From contig NC_077223.1 in the NCBI RefSeq assembly GCF_024763615.1, positions 63,674,627 through 63,738,626 on the forward strand: 64,000 nt of DNA, given 5' to 3'. A program made the position numbers and the translations under genes. Below the pieces are notes generated by a model, which was not told the DNA's origin, did not search any database, and saw only the letters and a program-made list of their open reading frames with translations. This document shows positions 1-8,483 of this stretch, in pieces (position 1 is the stretch's first letter; every line of letters starts with the position of its first letter). Source of the DNA: Phlebotomus papatasi. Its lineage: Eukaryota; Arthropoda; Insecta; Diptera; Psychodidae.

Positions 1-534
1 AAAAGTTTTTAAGAATAATTTTACAGCGAAATTTATCATATTTAATTTGTATGCAGCATATGCTTCATGCGATATAGAGAAGTGTGAGCGATTTTAGCGA
101 CCCTAGCAGCCCTATTTTATTCGTCAAGAAATTTCATGTTCTTTGATCAGGCTTAAACTTTGACAAAGTCTGTTTTCTCTATATTTTATTCAAAATATTA
201 AAAAAATCTACAATATTGAATCTCAAGCATATAAAAAATTTAGCAATTGAACAATAATACTTCTGAAATTTTCATTAAAAAAATAAAAATTCAGCCGCTG
301 GAACCTGCTCTTTTTGAAAAAAAAAACTTTGTGTTAGATGAGCTTTAGTGAAGTAAAAAAAAGACAAAATATTTCTGGATAGCAGATGGGAAAAACTTGC
401 ACATCAAAGACCGATTTATAGAAAAATTAGAAAAGGTTTTTTTTGGGAGATTTTATATAAACAAAGTGTTCTAAATTTGCAGAACGCTGGAACTCATCAA
501 ACTCACAAAAAGAATTCTCCATGAATCAATAGAT
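1..534. other. AT-rich non-coding DNA
   Basis: No credible coding sequence or RNA gene is visible. The only recognisable element is a short GCAGCATATGC-type motif near position 53, which recurs near 5913 and in the repeats at 1308-1971, so it is probably repeat debris. Confidence 0.5.
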
Positions 535-709
535 TGGGGCGTCAAAGCCTTTGTAAATTCCACAAAATGCGCTCAATTATAAAGAATCACGATAAAATAC
601 GAGGAACTACAGAGAATTTGAGCAAATTAGCTTCATAATTAAACGTGAGAATTGTCAACAAAATTTTTTCGCCCGATTGAAAAAGAGCCGATTGAGCGAG
701 AGTCTACTG
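535..709 (-). repeat. Tigger/pogo-like MITE fragment (CAGTAGACTCTC family)
   Basis: The right end reads ...GAGCGAGAGTCTACTG followed by TA, the inverted form of the terminus CAGTAGACTCTCNCTCAATCGG found intact at 17788-18021. The body (CACAAAATGCGCTCAATTAT, CCCGATTGAAAAAGAGCCG) aligns by eye with that copy and with 38789-39021. The opposite terminus is missing, so this copy is truncated. A CAGT start and TA duplication are typical of Tc1/mariner-pogo elements. Confidence 0.7.
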
Positions 710-1019
710 TAAATGAAACCGCAAGGGTCAGTTTTGAGATACCAAATAATTTTGAAGGGATTGGACGGTAAATTCGTCAAAAGATCTCGTTCTCGTTAGG
801 AGATGTTTTCAAGCGGTGTGGGGGGGTCCTCTAAAATCGGAAATCAATATCCTTTGCCGCTTAAACTCTAGAACGGTGTGAAGTTGAAAAAAGCTGATTA
901 TACATATTACTATGAAAATGATTGAACAGACTTCTGTTCGCTTGGTACGTAAGTTCAAGAAGTTTTGTGTTTATGCACAGAGAGCGACAATCAGAACAAG
1001 TCATTCACAATTCAACCCA

Positions 1020-1074
1020 AATAGAGACAGGAAAAAATTCCTGGTGGAGGCAGGAATTTTTTCCTGTCTCTATT
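1020..1074. repeat. Perfect 24-bp inverted repeat (hairpin)
   Basis: Bases 1020-1043 are the exact reverse complement of 1051-1074, around a 7-base spacer (GTGGAGG). The arms contain GAGACAGGAAAAAATTCCTG. It abuts the dispersed repeat that follows. It may be a foldback end or an insertion scar. No gene function is claimed. Confidence 0.85.
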
Positions 1075-1307
1075 ATTTACTTATTTATTGAATAAAATAC
1101 ACTCGAAATCCCCTTACATAGATAAATAGATAGATAGGCTACGTAGTTTTCAGCGTCCACCGCCGTCTTAGCGTTGGTGACCAACCTCCAGAGCAAAACG
1201 GTGGAAAAGCTCTTTCTCAGGTTGTATATGGCAGTCATGTACGAAACATGTTCATGTTTACATTTTTTACATACAAAGCAATCCAAAATTGATTTGACAT
1301 TACTGTT
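1075..1307 (-). repeat. Dispersed SINE/LINE-tail-like repeat (ACCAACGCTAAGACGG family)
   Basis: On the minus strand this copy carries TACAACCTGAGAAAGAGC, then TTGGTCACCAACGCTAAGAC, then a (CTAT)n-type tail. Related copies occur at about 18095-18150 (opposite orientation), 23910-24215 and 63385-63460. The apparent 88-aa frame across this copy is conserved only in pieces between copies, so I treat it as non-coding. A 3' end with a 4-base microsatellite suggests a retroposon; the family is not identified. Confidence 0.65.
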
Positions 1308-1971
1308 AACTCTTTCGTCTCTTTTAGGACTCTGAGTACCCAAAGCAGCATATGAATATTCAGTGAAAAACAGTGTTTTTTAATTATTCAGAACTGAGAA
1401 AAATTCAATTCTTTTGGATGATTACAAACTATAAGGATGTCCAAATATGAGGTATTTTTTGTAGGACCTCAATTAATTCCTGAGCTTAGATATTTTTGAT
1501 TAACTCTTTCCGGACCGCAGCATATGCCGCAAGCCAATTTCACAATTTTTAATCAAAAATATCTAAGCTCAGGAATTAATTGAGGTCCTACAAAAAATAT
1601 CTTACATTTGGACATCCTTATAGTTTGTAATCATCCACAAGAATAGGATTTTTATCAGTTCTGAATAATTAAAAAACATTGTTTTTCACAGAACATTCAT
1701 ATGCTTCTTTGTTGGGTACTACAGTCCCAAAAGAGACGAAAGAGTTAACTCTGAGTACCCAAAGCAGCATATGAATATTCTGTGAAAAACAGTGTTTTTA
1801 TAATTATTCAGAACTGAGAAAAATTCAATTCTTTTGGATGATTACAAACTATAAGGATGTCTAAATGTAAGATATTTTTTGTAGGACCTCAATTAATTCC
1901 TGAGCATAGATATTTTTGATTTAAAAATTGTGAAATTGGCTTGCAGCATATGCTGCGGTCCGGAAAGAGTT
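1308..1971. repeat. Three MITE copies in alternating orientation (AACTCTTTC termini)
   Basis: A unit running from AACTCTTTCGTCTC to GGACCGGAAAGAGTT-type ends occurs forward and truncated at 1308-1500, inverted and complete at 1502-1746, and forward again at 1747-1971. Shared blocks include CAGCATATGAATATTC, TCCTACAAAAAATATCTTAC and AATTAATTCCTGAGC. The arrangement is best explained by insertion of one copy into another, or by snap-back duplication. A 40-bp relic of the same end lies at 3903-3943. Confidence 0.8.
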
Positions 1972-2216
1972 AAAAGATGAAACAGTTAATGTCCAGATTA
2001 GTTTATGGTAGCTGAGATTCTTCAGATCACCGAGTGTGCTTGCTATTCAGAACATTACACAAATGTATTGTGTTGTAAGCTAAATTTTGAGGGTAAAAGA
2101 TCGCACCGAATTCAATTACTTATTCATTTTTGTTATTTGAGATTCATCGGATTCATATTAGTATATTGCTAACAAAAAAAAAAATGAGACAGATTGTTTG
2201 CCTTAAAGCACGCCTT

Positions 2217-2471
2217 CACTGAGAAAAAAGAGGGTGCGATTAACATTTTTTCCTCAGAAATTTATATAACACTTTTTAGGTGTAAAAATATATCAACATT
2301 TTTTAATGTTAATTTTACACCTTATTAAAGGTCAAATTAACATGAAAAAGGGTACCTTTAACCCCTAATACACCTAAAAAGGGTAATATTTACACCGATT
2401 TTGGATCAATACTGCAGGGTAAAATTAACATTTTCGGAATGTTATTTTAACTTTTACGGATTTTTCTGTGA
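2217..2471. repeat. MITE with CACTGAGAAAAA / TTTTTCTGTG ends
   Basis: The segment begins CACTGAGAAAAAAGAGG and ends GGATTTTTCTGTG, imperfect inverted termini. It contains GGTGTAAAAATATATCAACA and TTTACACCTTATTAAAGG. A reverse-orientation relative occupies about 47966-48180. No coding capacity is seen. It lies just beyond the 3' end of the GRASP65-like gene. Confidence 0.55.
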
Positions 2472-2563
2472 TTTAACTTACCTTCTAATTTTCTTCGTTG
2501 ATTCACTGAAAACTGTTTTTTTTTAAATTAACAAATAAGTAAATTAAAGATGGAGCTTTGTAT

Positions 2564-2569
2564 TTTATT
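2564..2569 (-). terminator. Polyadenylation signal of GRASP65-like gene
   Basis: TTTATT on the plus strand reads AATAAA on the minus strand, about 130 bases past the TGA at 2696-2698. This is normal spacing for a short insect 3' UTR. Confidence 0.6.
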
Positions 2570-2695
2570 TTTGCCTAATGTTAATACATCGTTAGTGTTG
2601 CACATTGAATACAATTCAAAATTGCGTTGTTGCTTTCACCAGCAGTGTCACGGGCGGTTCCTTGAACCATTCCGTTTTGTTCATTGTCAGCCAGC

Positions 2696-5600
2696 TCAGT
2701 TTTGCGGCGGCGTGAGTGGCGTCGCGGCAGCTGAGAAAGACGTGAGCAGTGCCTGCGGCGGAATCGTGGCACTCACGGTGATCGGAGGCATTCCTGGCAG
2801 CGCAATGGGTGTCGTGAGTGCCTGACCGCCAACTTGGGGGTACGTTGAGACTGTTTGAAGGGGAGGCGGTGGCTGAGCCTCCATAAGGGGGTATGAATGT
2901 GGCGTGGGAGGAGTGTAGGCGGTGTGGCTGAAGGCCGGGATGTGAGGGATAGGCGCTGGTGCGGGTATCTGCTGTGGAGAGAACATGGGTACTGGTGGGG
3001 GCACCGTACTAGAGACACTGGCAAATGGATCCGCCGTAGTGCTAACCCCACTAAAGAGTTGATTCGTATTTATGACGCCTGGTATCGCACTGGTGGCCAC
3101 AGTTGGGGCAAAAGTATTCCCAAATAAACTCACCGGTGCCGCTAAACTAACACCCGTAACACCCGTCGTAGTAGCAGCCGTCTCGCCATTTTGGGGCCCA
3201 CTCACATTGGGGAATGTATTTGTGAGTGGCGGCACGAAGGGAATTGTCGGTTCCGTGCTACTCGGTGCAAATGATGCAGCAATCAATGGTGGTGTGTCCG
3301 TTGTCACGACACTCGCCACAGTCTCCGCCTTAATTGGCATTCTGAACAACGGTTTCTTCTCTTCCGGAAGCATTCTCACCGGGATTCTATGTAAATATCC
3401 ATAACCAATTCCACAACCCAGACTACCCTCACCACCCCATTTCGTATTGGGCTTTATGGTGACCTCTCGACAGGCATCATCTTCAGTGTTGTACACATAC
3501 ATCTTCAGTGGGCGCCCTTCGTGAGACTCAATCAGCGTGAATAGGTCCTCACTCTCGTGCAGAACAGAATCAGCACCAATTATGTAGTCAGAGAATGATC
3601 TCAAACCAGCCTCCTCGGCAGGAGACGATGGATGAACTTCCTGTGAAAAAATTGTTGGTTCCAAGAGTTTTTATCGTAATTTGTAAAGTGTTTGACTTCC
3701 CAATTAGCATAATTTTGGTGAGCATTAACTTTAGAATTTCATTCATGGAATTTTTTTTAGTGAAATTTAGAATGATTGATAAGTTATCCTAACAAAAATG
3801 GTCTTTTCTAAATTGGAATTTCTCGAATAGAAATCGGAGTTTTACACTGATTTTTATTGATTATAAAAAAAACTTGATTTTATCAGAATGTCCATATTTT
3901 CCTTTGGGTACCCAGAGTCCCAAAAGATGCGAAAGAGTTAAACCTCCATAGTTTTAAAGGATTTAATGGGTTTAAAAGGAATATAAAATATTGATGTTTT
4001 ACAAGGAAAAATGTAAAATATTTTCAGTACACGGGATATCTGTTTTGACCAATTTATTTTTAAATGCATCATTAAAGTATTTCTAGAATAATTTAAATCC
4101 ACTATAATTAACCTTTTATTGAATACTATTGAGGATTTTTGAAGAATTTCATATGAAATGTTTAATTGGGGTAAAAAGTATCACAAATACATGGAAAAAT
4201 TGGCCAGAATCTACAAAAATAACATTACTCGGTACAGTTTGCATTTTCTACTTTTTCCAAATCTGCCAAAAATACCTTTTGTAATATGATTTGTTAAGCA
4301 AATTTTTCATTAACTGGATATTTCTTATTAAAAAGAATATACAAAGTAAAAAGGGTCCGTCTTGAGTGACATCGAAAGCGAAACCAAAAGGAAGTTCGCA
4401 AATCCACATTCAGTGATGCAAAAAAAATCATACGTGTAGAAGATATCTTTGGAATAAGTCACACAAATGTCGTAATCTATGCAAAATATTTTCAACGAAA
4501 TTTTTCAATGCCAATCATTACATAGGTGGGGTTTTCTGACGGATGATATTGGATTCAAATCTTCCGGTGTTCGTCAGGGGCTGCTTTTTCCTCAATTAAA
4601 ACTCGAAATTTTGCTCCAAAGCTTTCAACCCTTGGTATGAGTCTTCCTCAGTGGGTCAATTTTGAATTTTTAAATAATTGGGAAACGTCTAACGTCTGCT
4701 TATCAACCATCACCACTAGAACTTTTACGAACTTCTTGAGATTTTTGTATATTATTTTCTTTAATTTATATTCTCTGTTGGCTCACTCTCTATCGCTTTT
4801 TCTATACTGAAAAAGCGATATAGCGGTATCAATCTCTTCTTTTATACGCTAAATGTTTAAAAGAAATTCTAGTTAGGGCAAGTGTGCCAAATTCCGGCCA
4901 GCTTACAATTTCGGCCACCTTTTTTGTTCCTCGAATTTCCATGAACTTTTAGATTTTACGTATTCTAGAGATTATACAATGCAAAAGAATAACAAAAAAT
5001 GTAGCTTCGACAAACGAGATGACGGGATAAAGATATTGGAATAATTCCCGAAGGGTAAGGAACTATGAGAATGAAGATGGCCGAAATAGGGCACCAAAGC
5101 TATGTCTATATTTGTATTCATTTTAAAATGTATTAAGAATTATTTTAGAATAAACAAAGACGGTAAACTCTTTACAAGGTTTCAAGAAACACTCTTTAAG
5201 AAGAAAGAATAAAGAAAATCAATTTGAATTTAAAATATTACATTTCAAACTTTAGACTTTGACACTTGCATGCAACTATGCCGAAATTTGGCACACTTAC
5301 CCTAATAATTGCGTTAGAATTTTGAATAATTAAGTATTTACCGGGGTTCTTATAGAAAAAGTGAAAAAAAAAGAAATAATTATGACATCTTTTTCTTATC
5401 TTATCATCGTGGGTGGACTTCAATATTACAACATGGAGAGTAGTTTATACTTAAGATATTTACTAATGTTAAAAACATTCCGTAAAATCATCCCCTAATC
5501 TTCAAATTTTGCCCAAACATGCGAATGTTTTTGGGCCAGAGGGAGTAGTATTTATGGGTTAATTAAATAAAATATTTTACTATCGTGTTGAATTTATCAA

Positions 5601-6723
5601 TTATCTAGTACAAACATAAAATAATATCCCATTCTAATTGATTTTTTTTTCTAATTGATAGAGTCAACAGGCTTGAAAATAATTAGTTGACTCTCTCGAG
5701 GTCCCACTGTGTTATTCTTTAGGATTGGATCATTCTTTTAAAATTCGACTTGAAGCGTGCTATGATCAGGCAAAGCATTTGGCTTCTTTTTAAAATCGCA
5801 GATGTTAAAATCTTGTGAATATTGAATCGATCAGAAGAAGTTGAATGGCCTGCAGTATTACAATAGCTGTGACTGAGAAAGAATTGCTGCAGTCAATGGA
5901 CATATGCAGTATGCAGCATATGCTTCGTGTTCACAAAAGGATTTTTGTCTAAAAAAAAAATCTTTACTAATTTAAACGTTTTAAAAATCAAATTTTAATG
6001 CTACTGCTGATATTCCGTGTAATTTTTAAAAAATTGTCCAAAAAAAAATAGATTTTAGCTTAAAGAAGGATATATACTTCAAGGCAGTGCAGATTTATCA
6101 AATGAATCCAGAGTTTTTAGGGGCTTTACTAAGTCAATTTCTGTGGCAAGTTCTGGGAACTCTTGCAATATAAATTGTGAGCATTAAATCACCAATTCCA
6201 CGTTCAAAAACATAAATCACGGCCCATAAAAAATCTCAATGAAAAGGCCCTTCCACTTCCACGTTAGAACTGAAGAAAAAGAAGACTTACGAGAATATGC
6301 CAGACGTTCTCGTTGACTCCCTCGAAGGAGCAGAATCTGATGCTAACTCCCAGAAGTCCCGTTCCGCCCCACTTAGCGCTCGGTGTTATGCTCACTTCCC
6401 GGACCGTTTGGGATTTGCTGCTGTACACAATCATCTTGATCTCCTTTTCAACGTTGATTTTTAGCAATTCCTTCAGTGTGTCATTATCCTGGTCCAGTCT
6501 GGTGTTGCCAATGGCCACAATGAAGTCAAAGAAGGCCTCTAGGCCAGCTCTTTCGCCGGGGGAGTTGCTCTGGACCTAAAATGAGAGCCCCAATGTTAGT
6601 GTTTTGCTTTCACAGGCATCTGTCAGACACGTCATTCTTCCGGTCAAAAATGCCTTTTACCCGCAAAACATGATATCCTTCAGTTCCTCCACCCGGCACA
6701 TTAACACTATGTGATACTCCCAT
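2696..6723 (-). CDS. Grasp65: GRASP65/GORASP Golgi reassembly-stacking protein homologue
   Basis: Spliced gene with coding exons 6723-6661, 6575-6291 and 3640-2696, all joined in phase 0. The junctions are GTAAAA...TTTTAG (85-bp intron) and GTAAGT...TCACAG (2650-bp intron). The product is 430 aa. Exon 1 encodes MGVSHSVNVPGGGTEGYHVL, with Gly2 in an N-myristoylation context, as in all GRASPs. Residues about 17-116 form the first GRASP PDZ domain (NSPGERAGLEAFFDFIVAIG, SAKWGGTGLLGVSIRF). Residues about 117-212 form the second (SSPAEEAGLRSFSDYIIGAD, NTKWGGEGSLGCGIGYGYLH). The rest is a Pro/Ser/Thr-rich tail ending PLTPPQN. GRASPs tether Golgi cisternae by PDZ-mediated trans-oligomerisation at the cytosolic membrane face and act in unconventional secretion. 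The length is close to that of fly GRASP65. Intron 2 carries a MITE (4872-5305). Plus-strand frames over 2896-3404 are antisense shadows. Confidence 0.95.
3903..3943. repeat. Terminal fragment of the AACTCTTTC MITE
   Basis: TTGGGTACCCAGAGTCCCAA followed by AGATGCGAAAGAGTTAA matches, inverted, the end seen at 1308 and 1746. Only the terminus remains. It lies inside intron 2 of the GRASP65-like gene. Confidence 0.6.
4872..5305. mobile_element. Non-autonomous DNA element (TTAGGGNAAGTGTGCC termini)
   Basis: Left end TTAGGGCAAGTGTGCCAAAT and right end GCACACTTACCCTAA form inverted termini, each followed inward by CGGCC or GCCGAAATT motifs. Related elements occur at 43482-44232 and 55445-56445. 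The latter retains a piece of psq-type helix-turn-helix coding sequence, so the family probably derives from a pogo-like transposon. It sits in intron 2 of the GRASP65-like gene and has no coding capacity here. Confidence 0.7.
5306..6290. other. Intron 2 remainder, no gene seen
   Basis: AT-rich intronic sequence between the MITE and exon 2 of the GRASP65-like gene. Only a short GCAGCATATGC-type repeat motif near 5913 is recognisable. Confidence 0.5.
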
Positions 6724-6931
6724 TGTAATTGTGCTTCTAGCACTTCAATATTTCACGGATTTCACAGAGAAATTGAGAAATTTACGTGGCACGTCCACTT
6801 TTACTCTGGAAGTTTATTGTGATTTCCAGTGGCGAACTTTTTGACAGATACACTGGAAAAAACAAGGGTTGTTTCACGGCGAATTATTTAAATTTAAATT
6901 TATGTATTTTTTAATTTTTATCTTTTTTGAA
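6724..6931. promoter_or_regulatory. GRASP65-proximal half of a split divergent promoter
   Basis: This stretch lies between the GRASP65-like start codon and the retrotransposon target duplication. With 12353-12579 it forms what was one intergenic region of about 450 bp between two head-to-head genes. I see no unambiguous TATA box. The assignment rests on position and orientation, not on a recognised core element. Confidence 0.45.
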
Positions 6932-6944
6932 AAGGTTTGTATTA
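6932..6944. repeat. Target-site duplication, left copy
   Basis: AAGGTTTGTATTA, identical to 12340-12352 on the other side of the LINE. A perfect 13-bp direct repeat marks the insertion boundary and indicates a young insertion. Confidence 0.93.
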
Positions 6945-6979
6945 CATTCTGAGGAAGGTGGCGCTGCCGTAAGGACGTG
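6945..6979 (+). promoter_or_regulatory. Internal RNA polymerase II promoter of the LINE (Inr + DPE)
   Basis: The element begins CATTCT, close to the arthropod initiator TCAKTY with A+1 at 6946. GGACGTG at 6973-6979 matches the downstream promoter element consensus RGWCGTG and starts at exactly +28. TATA-less Inr/DPE promoters contained within the transcript are established for the Drosophila jockey and I elements. The match is by eye. Confidence 0.7.
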
Positions 6980-7091
6980 ATTTCTGAAGCTCTCAAATTT
7001 ATCGCAAATTTTATAAGTAAAATCCGCAAATTTTTGAGGAAAAATACTCAAAAGTTCCTTCTGGATCTGTGAGAAGTAAGTAGAGGAGAAG

Positions 7092-8483
7092 ATGATTGAA
7101 GGAGGAGGGAAAGAACCTCCGGATAGGCCACGGGAAGACCCGCCGCCGCCTACAACACTGACGCCGACAACGCCATTGCAGCCGATGACGCTACCAGCGC
7201 CGGCGGAGAATTACCAGTACAGCGAAGCCACTAGATACCTGGCTTTCAAAGTGATTATTGCGAAGCCAAATGGCACTGCCAGTTCTTTCGAGATCAATAA
7301 TGTGATCAAAAAAAGTCATACAAGGAATGAAATTATTCTCCAACAATTTGGAAAAAGAATAATTGCATACTGCGGAAGTGCAAAAATTGCAAATAACCTC
7401 ACCTCAAACCAGTGCCTTAAGGATGCCGGCTACAACGCGTACATCCCACTTTACTATGTTGCGACTGCAGCAATAGTATGGGATGTAGATACAAATATCC
7501 CAGATGATTGGCTCCTGAATAACATTGAAGCTCCTGGAGGGCGCAAAGTGTTGCGCGTCTTCAGAATGAAGAGAAAGATTACCACTAATGCTGGTACTCC
7601 CGAGTGGGTTCCCGCCAGAAGAATCAAGATTTTCATCGAAGGCTTTGGAGCACCACAAAGAGTTTTCTTCGACTGCATCTCTTGCCAATGCAATTTGTAC
7701 GTGAAAAAATATGTTCAATGTGGCAATTGCTACAAATTCAACCATACTGCCTCCAGGTGTGTGAATGAAAAGATTTGTAAGGGATGTGGACGACCATCCC
7801 ATGACGACTTCTGTGAAAATCTCAAGTGTGCAGGATGCGGAGGAAACCATCCAACTTCTTCACCAAATTGTACAGCGAAAATTCGCCAGCGAAATATCAA
7901 TCAAGCCATGGCAGAGGAAATGCTGTCTTGGGATGAAGCAAATCGAAAGTTCCCAGTGGTTCAACGCAACACCAATACATATGTAAGCGTTCTCAGCACA
8001 AATCCTTATGCTGCTCTGTCAATGGAGGAAGAAGACTTCCCACCTTTGCCAGAACCCAAGGAAACGCCTCAACAGAGGAGCCAGCCAGCAAATCAACCAA
8101 GTCAAACTCCAACGAAGAGGAAGAACAACTCTCGCGCAGTGACTCAACCAAAAAAGACATTGAAATCAGTGAAGCGGGCCCGAGCTGAAGAAGCTGCAGA
8201 TGCTGAAATGCAGGAAATTGAGGAATGTGATTCACATCCTCAAAATCCTGCCCCCCTGGAACAGAGAGAGGATCTCCACCGCAAACTACAAGATGCTCGA
8301 ACTCGTCAACAAGAGAAACAAGAAAGCAGTCAACGAAGCGAGAGGACATTCAGCACCAATCATCAACAACAAGAACAGTTCTTTGTACAGAACCTTCAAT
8401 CTGTGAGTGAAATCACTCACACCACCCAACCTCCTGCGGGAGGTCCTTCTGGCTCCACCGCCACCCATGGTGGGCCATATTGA
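7092..8483 (+). CDS. LINE ORF1: gag-like RNA-binding protein
   Basis: A 463-aa protein beginning at an ATG (MIEGGGKEPPDRPREDPPPP) with a Pro/Thr-rich N-terminus. Residues 210-260 hold three consecutive zinc knuckles: CGNCYKFNHTASRC, CKGCGRPSHDDFC and CAGCGGNHPTSSPNC, the spacing typical of I/Jockey-type ORF1. After the knuckles come a conserved-looking FPPLPEP motif and a basic, Gln-rich tail. The family role is to bind element RNA, form cytoplasmic RNP particles and chaperone nucleic acids for target-primed reverse transcription. It ends at TGA 8481-8483, in the same frame as ORF2. Its codons are visibly more GC-rich than those of ORF2. Confidence 0.93.
   Translation: MIEGGGKEPPDRPREDPPPPTTLTPTTPLQPMTLPAPAENYQYSEATRYLAFKVIIAKPNGTASSFEINNVIKKSHTRNEIILQQFGKRIIAYCGSAKIANNLTSNQCLKDAGYNAYIPLYYVATAAIVWDVDTNIPDDWLLNNIEAPGGRKVLRVFRMKRKITTNAGTPEWVPARRIKIFIEGFGAPQRVFFDCISCQCNLYVKKYVQCGNCYKFNHTASRCVNEKICKGCGRPSHDDFCENLKCAGCGGNHPTSSPNCTAKIRQRNINQAMAEEMLSWDEANRKFPVVQRNTNTYVSVLSTNPYAALSMEEEDFPPLPEPKETPQQRSQPANQPSQTPTKRKNNSRAVTQPKKTLKSVKRARAEEAADAEMQEIEECDSHPQNPAPLEQREDLHRKLQDARTRQQEKQESSQRSERTFSTNHQQQEQFFVQNLQSVSEITHTTQPPAGGPSGSTATHGGPY

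Noticed and set aside
2550..3404. Plus-strand frames of 76-110 codons
   Set aside because: They are antisense to GRASP65 exon 3, whose PDZ sequence is unmistakable.
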